From contig CP132905.1 of the NCBI GenBank assembly GCA_031446165.1, forward strand, positions 186,001 through 250,000: a stretch of 64,000 bases of DNA, written 5' to 3'. The translations under genes and the position numbers were made by a program. Below, piece after piece: positions 28,982 through 39,469 of the stretch. This stretch comes from Arsenophonus sp031446165 (GTDB taxonomy: Bacteria; Pseudomonadota; Gammaproteobacteria; Enterobacterales; Enterobacteriaceae). Numbering within the stretch: the stretch's first letter is position 1; each line of letters begins with the position of its first letter. The notes under the pieces were generated by a model that did no database searches, was not told the origin of the DNA, and was given only the letters and a program-made list of their open reading frames with translations.

Positions 28982-31021
28982 ATGAATAATCCATTGCTAA
29001 CAAAATCTTCATTGCCAAATTTTTCTGAAATAAGCCCTAAAGATATTTTTCCAGCAATAACTTATATTTTGAAAGAATATAAAAAAAATGTTCATATAAT
29101 TCTTAAAGAAAATAGCAGTTTTAATTGGAATAATTTATGCCAACCATTGGAAAATATGAATGATCAACTTGTTCGTGTTTGGTCATCAATTGCTCATTTA
29201 CATGCAGTTAAAAATAATTTTGAATTACGTAAAGTTTATAATAGTTGCCTTCCTATTTTATCAGAATTTAATACTTGGATAGGACATCATGCAGGTTTGT
29301 ATAAAGCATATCAAATATTAAAAAATAGTACTGAATTTGATATGCTGGATTTAGCACAAAGAACATCTGTTGATAATAGATTACGTGATTTTAAATTATC
29401 TGGTATTCATTTATCTGCTAAAAAAAAGCAGCGATATGGAGAAATATCTATTCGTATGTCTGAATTAAAAAATCAGTTTAGCAATAATGTTTTAGATGCA
29501 ACTATGGGATGGAAAAAATTAGTAAAAGATATTCAATTTCTTTCAGGTATACCAGAAAGTGTGCTTTTAATTGCAAAAGAATTGGCTGCATCCAAAGGTG
29601 AAGATGGGTGGTTATTTACATTAGATATACCATATTATTTATCTGTGATGAGATATGCTGATAATCATGAATTGCGTCAAGAAATGTATTATGCTTATAA
29701 TACTAGAGCTTCTGATCAAGGACCACATGCAGGAAAATGGGATAACACTGGCATTATGTATGAAATTTTAGCTTTACGTAATGAATTAGCACGATTACTT
29801 GGTTTTAATAATTTTTTTGAGCAATCTTTAGTAACTAAAATGGCAAAGTCACCTAAACAGGTTTTAGATTTTTTGGTAGATATTGGCAATAAAGTATACC
29901 ATCAGGGTAAAAAAGAGTTCTGTGAATTAAAAAATTTTGTTAACAAACATTATGGTCTTAAAACACTTGAACCTTGGGATATAAGTTATTACAGTGAGAA
30001 AGCAAAACAAAATAAATTTAATATTAATCATGAAGAAATACGTTCTTATTTTCCAGAATCAATTGTTCTTAAAGGGCTTTTTAAAATCATTTATAGAGTT
30101 TTTGCTATAACAGTTAAAGAACGCTTTGATATAAAAAAATGGCATGCTGATGTACGTTTTTTTGAATTATATGATGAATATTCTAATTTGTGTGGGAGTT
30201 TTTATTTAGATTTATATGTTAGGGAGAATAAACAAAGTGGAGCTTGGATGAATACTTGTGCTGATAGGTTAAAACATACTGATGGAACTTATCAAAAACC
30301 TGTAGCTTATTTAACATGTAATTTTAATAAACCTACAGGCGATAAACCTGCTTTATTTACTCATGAAGAAGTAATTACTTTATTCCATGAATTTGGTCAT
30401 GTTTTACATCATTTGTTAACAAAAATTGATGTAGTCGATGTTTCTGGAATTAATGGTGTACCATGGGATGCTATTGAATTACCTAGTCAAATGATGGAAT
30501 TTTGGTGTTGGGAACCTGAAGCTCTTAAATTGATATCAGGTCATTATAAAACCGGTCAACCATTATCAAAATTTATAATAGACAAAATTGTAGCAAGCAA
30601 AAATTATCAAGCAGCAATGTGTATTTTGCGTCAATTAGAATTAGGATTATTTGATGGTTATTTGCATCTTGAGTATTTATCTCCAAAAAGTGGAAAAATT
30701 TTATCAATTTTAAAATTTGTAAAAAAACAATTCTCTGTAATATCATCACCTAAATGGTTACGTATTCCACATACATTTAGTCATATTTTTTCAGGTGATT
30801 ATGCTGCTGGTTATTATAGTTATTTATGGGCTGATGTATTGGCTGCTGATGCATTTTCACGATTTATTAATGAAGGTATTTTTAATCGCAATACCGGTTT
30901 ATCTTTTTTAGAAAATATTTTAAGTCGGGGTGGTTCAGAAGCACCAATTTTGCTTTTTGAGCGTTTCCGTGGTAGACCTCCTACAATATATGCAATGTTA
31001 GAAAGTTATGGTATTGAATAA
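28982..31021 (+). CDS. prlC: Oligopeptidase A, zinc metallopeptidase of the M3 family
   Basis: Cytosolic metallopeptidase that degrades short peptides, including cleaved signal peptides. The 679 residues compare with 680 in E. coli. The zinc motif HEFGH is at 469-473 in LFHEFGHVLHHLLT, with the downstream ELPSQMMEFW segment carrying the third zinc ligand. The C-terminal GDYAAGYYSYLWADVLAAD is also typical of the family. A GGATAT stretch precedes the ATG. rsmJ begins 10 bp after the stop codon, so the two form a translationally close pair as in E. coli. Confidence 0.97.
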   Translation: MNNPLLTKSSLPNFSEISPKDIFPAITYILKEYKKNVHIILKENSSFNWNNLCQPLENMNDQLVRVWSSIAHLHAVKNNFELRKVYNSCLPILSEFNTWIGHHAGLYKAYQILKNSTEFDMLDLAQRTSVDNRLRDFKLSGIHLSAKKKQRYGEISIRMSELKNQFSNNVLDATMGWKKLVKDIQFLSGIPESVLLIAKELAASKGEDGWLFTLDIPYYLSVMRYADNHELRQEMYYAYNTRASDQGPHAGKWDNTGIMYEILALRNELARLLGFNNFFEQSLVTKMAKSPKQVLDFLVDIGNKVYHQGKKEFCELKNFVNKHYGLKTLEPWDISYYSEKAKQNKFNINHEEIRSYFPESIVLKGLFKIIYRVFAITVKERFDIKKWHADVRFFELYDEYSNLCGSFYLDLYVRENKQSGAWMNTCADRLKHTDGTYQKPVAYLTCNFNKPTGDKPALFTHEEVITLFHEFGHVLHHLLTKIDVVDVSGINGVPWDAIELPSQMMEFWCWEPEALKLISGHYKTGQPLSKFIIDKIVASKNYQAAMCILRQLELGLFDGYLHLEYLSPKSGKILSILKFVKKQFSVISSPKWLRIPHTFSHIFSGDYAAGYYSYLWADVLAADAFSRFINEGIFNRNTGLSFLENILSRGGSEAPILLFERFRGRPPTIYAMLESYGIE

Positions 31022-31030
31022 AATATAATT

Positions 31031-31804
31031 ATGCCAGTTCAATTAATTTGTGAACCAGGAGTTTCTGAAAATTCTTTATACATTATAGCCAATAAATGGA
31101 AAATTAAACATACACCACATGCATTAATGGCTTTAGTTTTAACGTCAAAATATTTGCAATTAAGGAAAATTAATGAACCTAAATTAGGTAGCGTGCACGT
31201 TGATTTTCTTTCTCCTAAGTTGCGATTTCGGAGAAAAATAGCGAGTTATAAAAATGAAGCTATTGCAAAAGCTGTTGGTATAAGAAAAGATTATTTTCCG
31301 ACTATTGTTGATGCTACTGCAGGTTTTGGAACTGATGCATTTATTCTTGCTTCATTAGGTTGCAAAGTATTTATGTTTGAAAGAAATCCTGTAATAGCCG
31401 CACTTCTTGAGAATGGATTACAACGTGCTTATCTAGATTCTGAAATAGGATATCTTTTAAAAGATAGGATGATTTTGTTAAATGTTTTAAGTGATTCTAT
31501 ATTATCTGATCTTTCTTTTATGCCTGATGTGATTTATCTTGATCCAATGTATCCATATAGAAAAAAAAAGTGTTTTAATAAAAAAAACATGCGTTTACTG
31601 CAATGTTTGTTGGGTGCTTCTAATGAAGATGTTACTGATCTTGTAATTTCTGCAATGAAAATTGCTAAATATCGGGTGATTGTTAAACGACCTAATTATG
31701 CTACTTCTTTAATAATAAAAGAAGGAATAATAAAAGAAAGCCCAAAAGGTACTATAAAAACAAGAAAGCATCGTTTTGATATTTATTCATCTCGAAATAA
31801 TTAA
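31031..31804 (+). CDS. rsmJ: 16S rRNA (guanine-1516-N2) methyltransferase RsmJ
   Basis: SAM-dependent methylation of G1516 in 16S rRNA. The 257 residues compare with about 250 in E. coli. Motif I is IVDATAGFGTDAFILASLG; the catalytic motif DPMYPYR and the SLGCKVFMFERNP segment that positions SAM are visible. The tail is Lys-rich. The frame contains runs of nine and eight A near 31560-31590 without a break. It follows prlC by 9 bp, as in E. coli. Confidence 0.96.
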   Translation: MPVQLICEPGVSENSLYIIANKWKIKHTPHALMALVLTSKYLQLRKINEPKLGSVHVDFLSPKLRFRRKIASYKNEAIAKAVGIRKDYFPTIVDATAGFGTDAFILASLGCKVFMFERNPVIAALLENGLQRAYLDSEIGYLLKDRMILLNVLSDSILSDLSFMPDVIYLDPMYPYRKKKCFNKKNMRLLQCLLGASNEDVTDLVISAMKIAKYRVIVKRPNYATSLIIKEGIIKESPKGTIKTRKHRFDIYSSRNN

Positions 31805-32806
31805 TATTATATATTTAAAATAGAAATAATATCTTTTTATTATATATAAATATTTATGATAATGAGAATTTTTATGACAAAAATTATATCAAAAATTATT
31901 AATATTTTTATTTTTTAGAAAAATTGTTTTGTAAAAATTTTAAATTTTGATGATAGAACAAGAGTTTTTAAATATATATTTATAAAAAATGGAATTTTTT
32001 ATTTTTTTTTAAAAAATCAAAACTTTTAATTTATCAATATAAATATATTGCATAATATATTTATAGCTTTACATTATTAATTATGAATATTTTTTAGATG
32101 AGCATTTACATTAATCTTAAAAAATTTTGTATATGAATATATTCCTTGGTATGATTTTTTTAAAAAAAGTGATGTATTATTTTTTGTTTTATGCATTTTT
32201 TTAAAATATCAAAAAATTTTTGTTATATTTATAAATATATTTAATTAAATTTTTTTATTTACACGTTAAATTATATCATTTAAATCAATTATTAAAGTAT
32301 ATAATTTTGAATTTTTTGTTTATTAAAAAAAATATGACTAGGCTAAAATGATATAAATATTTTCTTAATTAAAATATTTTTATGGTATTCATATTTTTAT
32401 ATTAGTAGATAGTTATAATTTTAAATTAAAGTTTATATTGAACTTAAAATATTTTTTAAGAATAGTATGAAATTTATATTTTTTATTTTTAATATATTTT
32501 AAATATATTCTTTTTTGATATTTAATTGAAGATTTTTATATAGTTTTTTAAAGAAAACAAAACATTAAAAATTAGGAATTTATATATAAAATTTTGATTT
32601 CTAAAATATCATATCTGTAATTTTTTTATTTTGAAAATATATTTTTTAGTACTTATTAAAAGATATATATTTTAGTAAATAATAATTAATAAATAATATA
32701 TTTAAAAATATCTTTTTAAAGATATGTGAATATTAATTGCTTATATTTTCAAATTTAAAATTTGATTAAGTAATGAATAATAATGTAATTTTTTTTGGAT
32801 AAAAAA
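31805..32806. other. Intergenic region rsmJ-pitA, former dtpB-uspA-uspB slot
   Basis: 1.0 kb between convergent genes. E. coli has dtpB, uspA and uspB between rsmJ and pitA; none can be read here. Nearly pure A/T. Confidence 0.65.
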
Positions 32807-34300
32807 TTATTTTATAAAAATTATTTTCAATGATATCCAGTATAAAAAACCAGATAAAATAAGAGAAATAGGTAGTGTAAACAACCAAACTAATAATATA
32901 TTTTTAATGGTTTTAGCTTGCAAACCAGAACCATCAATAATCATAGTTCCTGCTATGGCAGAAGAGAGAACTTGTGTTGTTGATACAGGCATCCCCGTAT
33001 AACTTGCAATACCAATAGAAAGAGCAGCAGTAATTTGAGCTGACACACCTTGCGCATAGGTCATACCTTTTTTCCCAATTTTTTTACCTATTGTGACGGA
33101 TACACGTTTCCAACCAATCATAGTGCCCAAAGAAAGTGATATGGCAACTGCAATAATAATCCACAGTGGTGCATATTCCACTGTATTAAGCAAGTCATTG
33201 CTTAAATTACGTAAAAATCGTGCATCATCAACTTTCGTTTCTGGTAATTTAGCTACATCTAATGCTGTATCAGATAAACACATTAATAATCTGCGTATTT
33301 GACTACGTTGTTCAGGTTTTACTGTTGAATAATTTTGGACGTTAGTTAAAATTAATGAAGCATATTTTAATATATTAATAGGATGTGAATTATCACAGTG
33401 AAATTTTTTATCATGAATTTTTGATTTTGAGTATTTTTTGGCTTTGTTGACAATATGTTCAACTACAGATTGATATTCTTCATAATAATGTTGTAAATGT
33501 ATGATAGCGTCATGGGTGCGCGTTATATCATAATCACTTGCGTTCATATTGAGAACACCTGCTGGTGAAATACTGATTAAGACCAACATGATTAGACCAA
33601 TACCTTTTTGCCCATCATTGGCACCATGAAAAAAACTAACGCCAACTGCAGATAAGATTAGTGCAGCTCTAGTCCAGAAAGGAGGTTTTTTTTTGCCATC
33701 TTTTTTTTCTCTTTCCATTGGTGTTAAATGAATACGACGTCGTTTTTTTGTATTACTCCAAAAACGACGTAAAAAGAAAATTAAAAATCCTGCTATAATA
33801 AAACCAACAATAGGAGAAAGAATAAGAGAAAGAAAAATTTCCGTTACTTTTGAAATGTTTAATGCTTCGATTATAGAAGTATCAGTAATTAATGCATTAA
33901 TTAATGCAACACCAATAATTGCTCCTATTAATGTATGAGAACTGGAAGCCGGTAATCCAAAATACCAGGTACCTAAATTCCAAATTATAGCTGACAACAA
34001 CATAGAAAAAATCATTGTTAGCCCATGGCTAGTAGTAACATTTAATAATAGTTCTGTTGGCAATAAATGCACAATAGCGTAGGCAACACTAAGTCCACCT
34101 AGGATCACTCCTAAAAAATTAAAAATACCGGACATGATAACTGCAAATTGAGCGCGCATTGCCTTAGTATAAATAATAGTTGTCACTGCATTTGCAGTAT
34201 CATGAAAACCATTAATTGCTTCATAAAATAAAACAAACAATAGTGCTAAAATTAATAGTAATGTAGTGTATAAATCTAAACCAGTAAATAAATATAGCAT
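32807..34300 (-). CDS. pitA: Low-affinity inorganic phosphate transporter PitA
   Basis: Proton-coupled importer of metal-phosphate in the inner membrane. I take the start at MLYLFTGLDLY, which aligns with E. coli; another in-frame ATG lies at 34315. Length is about 497 residues against 499. Two inverted Pit repeats are marked by EAINGFHDTANAV near the N terminus and SFFHGANDGQKGIG in the middle, separated by a hydrophilic loop (about residues 245-365) that is diverged and His/Lys/Asn-rich. The second-repeat signature reads GMPVSTTQVLSS, where E. coli has His in place of the Gln. It converges with prlC-rsmJ. Confidence 0.96.
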   Translation of the reverse strand: MLYLFTGLDLYTTLLLILALLFVLFYEAINGFHDTANAVTTIIYTKAMRAQFAVIMSGIFNFLGVILGGLSVAYAIVHLLPTELLLNVTTSHGLTMIFSMLLSAIIWNLGTWYFGLPASSSHTLIGAIIGVALINALITDTSIIEALNISKVTEIFLSLILSPIVGFIIAGFLIFFLRRFWSNTKKRRRIHLTPMEREKKDGKKKPPFWTRAALILSAVGVSFFHGANDGQKGIGLIMLVLISISPAGVLNMNASDYDITRTHDAIIHLQHYYEEYQSVVEHIVNKAKKYSKSKIHDKKFHCDNSHPINILKYASLILTNVQNYSTVKPEQRSQIRRLLMCLSDTALDVAKLPETKVDDARFLRNLSNDLLNTVEYAPLWIIIAVAISLSLGTMIGWKRVSVTIGKKIGKKGMTYAQGVSAQITAALSIGIASYTGMPVSTTQVLSSAIAGTMIIDGSGLQAKTIKNILLVWLFTLPISLILSGFLYWISLKIIFIK

Positions 34301-36793
34301 AAAAATTAAGCCCATTTGTTGGATATGAACTTATTGTTCATGACAAATTTTACCTATGAAAGTAGTTATTTAACTTTAATAGCAGATAATTAAATAAATT
34401 AATAGATTTTAATTTATTTAAAAGATCTATGTTCTGTTTTTAGAGAAATTTATTAAAAATTTTTTCAAAAAAAATATTAAAAATTATTTATATATAAAAA
34501 ATATGGATAAAATTGTTATTGACTATTTTGTAAAAAATAATTGGTATTGGTAAAGATTCTGATTGTTTATTTATTTTTAAAATTATAGTTTATTTATAAT
34601 TTTTTAAAAAATGGGATTTTTTTATTTATCAATATATTTTAAGATATTTTATAAAAATACGGATAATTTTTTATTATATATGAACTATATTATATTAATA
34701 TAGATAAACTATTTTATATGTATAAATTTTATATGTATAAATAAAACATAAAACAATTGTATTATGAAATATTTACTTAAAGTATTATTAATATTTAAAA
34801 AAATAAATTTAAAAACCTTATTTTTAAGTTGTATCTTAATTTACAATTCTTTAATGAGAATAAATTTTTATTAGTATTTTTATGATATTTTAATCTATTT
34901 TTTGTTTTGAAAACATTTAGCTTTTATTAATTTTATAATGTTTATTATGAGATACTAAAAACAGAATGCAAGAATAATTTTATTTTTTTTCTAAAGAAAA
35001 TCGGTACTATTATATAATTTAATTATTAATTTATAGTTTTTTCTAAAAGCCATTTTTTATAGTTTAAGTGATATGTTTTTTAATTTTTTTATTGGTAATT
35101 GGCAATTTTCTTATATGATATTAATAAATATTTTTATAATGTTGCTATCTTACAAAAATAATTAATTGATGTACAAATATTTTTCCAGATAATAAAATTT
35201 TTTATTTTTTTATAAAGAACAATAATTTAAAAAATATTTTTTACTATATATTAAAAGTATTTATATTGCTATAATAATAGTGTTTTTAGTATTTAATAAT
35301 ATAGAAGCAATAGTGATTTTTGTTTTTACAATAGCATTGTTATTTATATATATTATATTTATGTTATGTGGAATATGAACTATTTATATGTGTTTCTTAT
35401 TAAGAAAAAATTTTTTTAAAATATTTATCTTACTGGATGTTATCGATAGAACTGATAAATTTATGAAATCATTAATTCTAGTTGTTATTTGTTTTTTTGG
35501 TTGTATTGATTTTTACAAAAAATCACTTAAATATCTGTATTAAGTATTAGTAATTAATTTCTTAATGTGTGTTATATAATTAATCATTTATGTCAATTTT
35601 TATAATAGAAAAATGATCATAAATATAGTGATGATTTAATATTACTAATATAAAAATTTTTTGATGTTATTTAATTGCTATTTTTTTAAAAAAATAAAGT
35701 ATTTATATACATATTTTATTATTGTAATGTTATTAATTAGAATTGCATTTTTAATGATATTAATTTTATATAAAATTATTGATTATTATATAAGTAAAAA
35801 TAATAAAAAATTTTATTCAAATTTATATTTTCATTAATAATTAATAAATTAGTATTGTATTGATAATTAATTATTTTTTTTAAAACATGATATTTAATAT
35901 TTTATTGATGTTATCAATAAATGGTGTTTTATATTAAGTTATTAAGGTTTTAAGTATTTTACATATCATAACTAATATTTTATTGAGTATTATATTTTGA
36001 TAAAATATTTTTTTTAAATCCTAATTTTTATAACGATTATTAAAAAATACTGCATATTGCATGTATTTTCAATAAAAAATCATTTTTTAATTAAGAATTA
36101 TATGTTTTTTTTATTAAAATTCTTAAAATTTTTTCATTTAAATAAATTTTCATGATTATAAAAAATATAAATTTTAAATTTATATGGTATTTTTTTATTA
36201 AATGATAAGCGATTACAAATACATATATTTATATCACAATCTCTAAAAAATTTATCGATTACCTTAATAGTTTAGAAAAAATAAGGTTATATTATACACC
36301 AAGTATATTTTTTCAAAATCTTTATTTCATAAATTCAATTTGTGTAAATAACTTAATATTTATAACCGCTAGCTTTATAAGCAAAATTGTTTTTTTAAAA
36401 ATCTTTGTGCAATTTTTTTACTGAAAAATAAATATTGTTATATATGCAAAACTAGATAGGAATAGTGAAAATACATATAATAGGAAAAGTATATCAAAAT
36501 TATATTAAATAGATATCAAATTTTGAATTTTTAATGTTTTAACCTCTAAGATACAAAAATTTTCAAAATGTTATAATTTAAAATTTATCATATAGTTTGT
36601 GGATTTTTATTTTTTTGTGTTAAAGAAAATTGATTATATACGCTTAAGTTTTATGTGTATGATGCTTGATTTATAAAATTATTTTAAGAGTATCAGTTAT
36701 CTTTTGTTCTTTTTATAGATTAGGTTAATTAAATAGTATAAAAAATATTTAAGCTAATAGTAAAATAAAAACGATACAGATAAGGAATAGCCC
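34301..36793. other. Intergenic region between divergent pitA and aceE, about 2.5 kb
   Basis: Holds the promoters of pitA and of the pyruvate dehydrogenase genes. E. coli has pdhR directly before aceE; no winged-helix repressor frame is readable. The right end carries AAGGAATAG, the aceE ribosome site. The rest looks like decayed DNA. Confidence 0.65.
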
Positions 36794-39457
36794 ATGTCAA
36801 ATTTTTACGCAAATGATGTGGATCCGATTGAAACTCGTGATTGGTTACAGGCAATTCAATCAGTTATCCATGAAGAAGGTATTGATCGTGCTCAATATTT
36901 GCTTAATATAGTACTGCAACAAGCGAGGAATAGTGGAGTCAAGATAGAAGATCACAAAATAAGTGCTGATTATATTAATACTATTTCTGTAGAAAATGAA
37001 CCGCTTTATCCAGGTAATATAGATTTAGAGCGACGAATTTGTGCGGTTATTCGGTGGAATGCTGCAATGTTAGTTTTACGGGCTTCTAAAAAAAAATTAG
37101 ATTTGGGAGGTCATATAGCTTCTTTTCAGTCTTCTGCTACATTATATGAAGTATGTTTTAATCATTTTTTTCACGCAAAAAATAGCGAACATCATGGAGA
37201 TTTGGTATATTTTCAAGGGCATATTGCTCCTGGTATATATGCCCGTGCATTTTTAGAAGGTCGCATTACTGAAGAACAATTAAATAATTTTCGGCAAGAG
37301 ATTAATGGAAAAGGTCTTTCCTCATATCCTCATCCTAAATTAATGCCTGAATTTTGGCAATTTCCCACTGTTTCTATGGGATTAGGCCCAATTAGTGCTA
37401 TTTATCAAGCAAAATTTTTAAAATATTTATATCATAGAGGTTTAAAAGATACACGAAATCAAACTGTTTATGTTTTTCTTGGCGATGGTGAAATGGATGA
37501 ACCGGAATCTAAAGGTGCGATTACAATTGCTACTCGTGAAAAGTTAGATAATCTTATTTTTGTAATTAATTGTAATTTACAGAGACTCGATGGACCTGTC
37601 AATGGAAATGGTAAAATTATTAATGAATTAGAAGATATATTTAATGGTGCCCATTGGAAAGTTATTAAAGTTCTTTGGGGAGGACTATGGGATAAATTAT
37701 TTCGTAAAGATACTTCTGGTAAATTAATTCAATTAATGAATGAAACATTAGATGGTGATTATCAAACTTTCAAATCTAAAGATGGTAGTTATATTCGGGA
37801 AAATTTTTTTGATCGTTATCCAGAAACTAGTGCTTTAGTAAAAGATATGAGTGATGATGAGATTTGGTCTTTAAATCGTGGTGGACATGATTCAAAAAAA
37901 CTTTATGCTGCTTTTAAAGAAGCACAACAAACTAAAGATAAGCCGACAGTAATTTTAGCTCAAACGATTAAAGGTTATGGGTTGGGTAATTCTGCAGAAG
38001 GTAAAAATATTGCTCATCAAGTAAAAAATATTGATTTAGAAGGAGTACGTTATTTTCGTAATCGCTTTAATATACAAGTATCCGATGATGAATTATCATC
38101 ATTACCTTTTGTTACTTTTTCAAAGGATTCTGATGAATATAAGTATTTGCATGCGTGTCGTAAAAGATTAGGAGGATATTTACCTAAACGAAATCCTACT
38201 TTTGATGAAAAATTAAATATTTCTAAATTAGAAGATTTTAGTCCATTATTAAAAGAACAGAATAAAAAGATATCGACTACAATTGCATTTGTACGTGTTT
38301 TGAACATTATGTTGAAGAATAATTCACTTAAAGATCGTTTAGTGCCAATTATTGCTGATGAAGCTCGTACTTTTGGAATGGAAGGATTATTTCGTAAAAT
38401 TGGAATTTATAATTCTAATGGTCAACAATATATTCCTCAAGATCACGAACAAGTCGCTTACTATAAAGAAGATAAAAAAGGTCAAATTCTTCAAGAAGGT
38501 ATTAATGAATTAGGTGCCGGTGCTTCGTGGTTAGCTGCGGCTACATCATATAGCACTAACAATCTACCTATGATACCATTTTATATTTATTATTCCATGT
38601 TTGGCTTTCAGCGTATTGGTGATTTATTGTGGGCTGCAGGAGATCAGCAGGCACGTGGATTTTTGATAGGTGGGACATCTGGACGTACTACATTAAATGG
38701 TGAGGGTCTTCAACATGAGGATGGACATAGTCATCTTTATTCGCTAACAATTCCCAATTGTGTTTCTTATGATCCAGCGTATGCCTATGAAATTGCTGTT
38801 ATCATTCATGATGGTTTGGTACGTATGTATGGTGAAAAACAAGAAAATATTTACTATTATATTACTACATTAAATGAACAATATCATATGCCAGAAATGC
38901 CTGTTGGTGTAGAAGATGGCATTATTAAAGGTATTTATAAGATTGAATCATTAAAAGGTAAAGAAAGCAAAGTTCAATTATTAGGTTCTGGTGCTATGAT
39001 GCGACACGTACGTGATGCAGCAAAGATTTTGCTGATGGATTATAATATTAGTTCTGATGTGTATAGTGTAACATCATTTACTGAACTAGCGCGAGATGGT
39101 CAAGATTGTAAGCGTTGGAATCTGTTAAATCCAACTGATGTACCTCGTATACCATATGTTAGTCAAATTATGAATGATGCTCCTGTAATAGCATCCACAG
39201 ATTATATTAAATTATTTGCCGAGCAAATTTCGTCTTATATTCCAACAAATGATTATCATGTTTTAGGAACAGATGGGTTTGGTCGTTCTGATAGTCGTGA
39301 AAATCTTCGTAACTATTTTGAAGTTAATACTTCATATGTAGTCGTGGCAGCATTATATGAATTAGCCAAACGTGGTGAAATTGATTTCAAATGTGTAAAA
39401 GCAGCTATAAAAAAATATCATATTCATGCAGAAAAAATTAATCCACGTTTAGCATAA
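36794..39457 (+). CDS. aceE: Pyruvate dehydrogenase E1 component
   Basis: Thiamine-diphosphate homodimeric E1 that decarboxylates pyruvate and acetylates the lipoyl group of AceF. The 887 residues equal the E. coli protein. Visible are the N-terminal E2-binding region, the H-rich FQGHIAPGIYARAFLEG segment, the ThDP motif GDGEMDEPES followed by FVINCNLQRLDGPV, and the RTFGMEGLFR and GLQHEDGHSHL loops of the second and third domains. AAGGAATAGCCC precedes the ATG. It is first in aceE-aceF-lpd; pdhR is absent, so local pyruvate-responsive control seems lost. Confidence 0.98.
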   Translation: MSNFYANDVDPIETRDWLQAIQSVIHEEGIDRAQYLLNIVLQQARNSGVKIEDHKISADYINTISVENEPLYPGNIDLERRICAVIRWNAAMLVLRASKKKLDLGGHIASFQSSATLYEVCFNHFFHAKNSEHHGDLVYFQGHIAPGIYARAFLEGRITEEQLNNFRQEINGKGLSSYPHPKLMPEFWQFPTVSMGLGPISAIYQAKFLKYLYHRGLKDTRNQTVYVFLGDGEMDEPESKGAITIATREKLDNLIFVINCNLQRLDGPVNGNGKIINELEDIFNGAHWKVIKVLWGGLWDKLFRKDTSGKLIQLMNETLDGDYQTFKSKDGSYIRENFFDRYPETSALVKDMSDDEIWSLNRGGHDSKKLYAAFKEAQQTKDKPTVILAQTIKGYGLGNSAEGKNIAHQVKNIDLEGVRYFRNRFNIQVSDDELSSLPFVTFSKDSDEYKYLHACRKRLGGYLPKRNPTFDEKLNISKLEDFSPLLKEQNKKISTTIAFVRVLNIMLKNNSLKDRLVPIIADEARTFGMEGLFRKIGIYNSNGQQYIPQDHEQVAYYKEDKKGQILQEGINELGAGASWLAAATSYSTNNLPMIPFYIYYSMFGFQRIGDLLWAAGDQQARGFLIGGTSGRTTLNGEGLQHEDGHSHLYSLTIPNCVSYDPAYAYEIAVIIHDGLVRMYGEKQENIYYYITTLNEQYHMPEMPVGVEDGIIKGIYKIESLKGKESKVQLLGSGAMMRHVRDAAKILLMDYNISSDVYSVTSFTELARDGQDCKRWNLLNPTDVPRIPYVSQIMNDAPVIASTDYIKLFAEQISSYIPTNDYHVLGTDGFGRSDSRENLRNYFEVNTSYVVVAALYELAKRGEIDFKCVKAAIKKYHIHAEKINPRLA

Positions 39458-39469
39458 GAGGGAAAATCA

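Noticed and set aside
31858..31870. GATAATGAGAAT resembling half a Fur box
   Set aside because: No inverted partner half and no gene with a matching role directly downstream; expected by chance at this base composition.
34301..36793. Replication origin in the long gap before aceE
   Set aside because: Long AT tract, but no convincing cluster of DnaA boxes and no origin-linked genes beside it.
38050..38307. Minus-strand ORF inside aceE
   Set aside because: Antisense shadow of a full-length, highly conserved gene.
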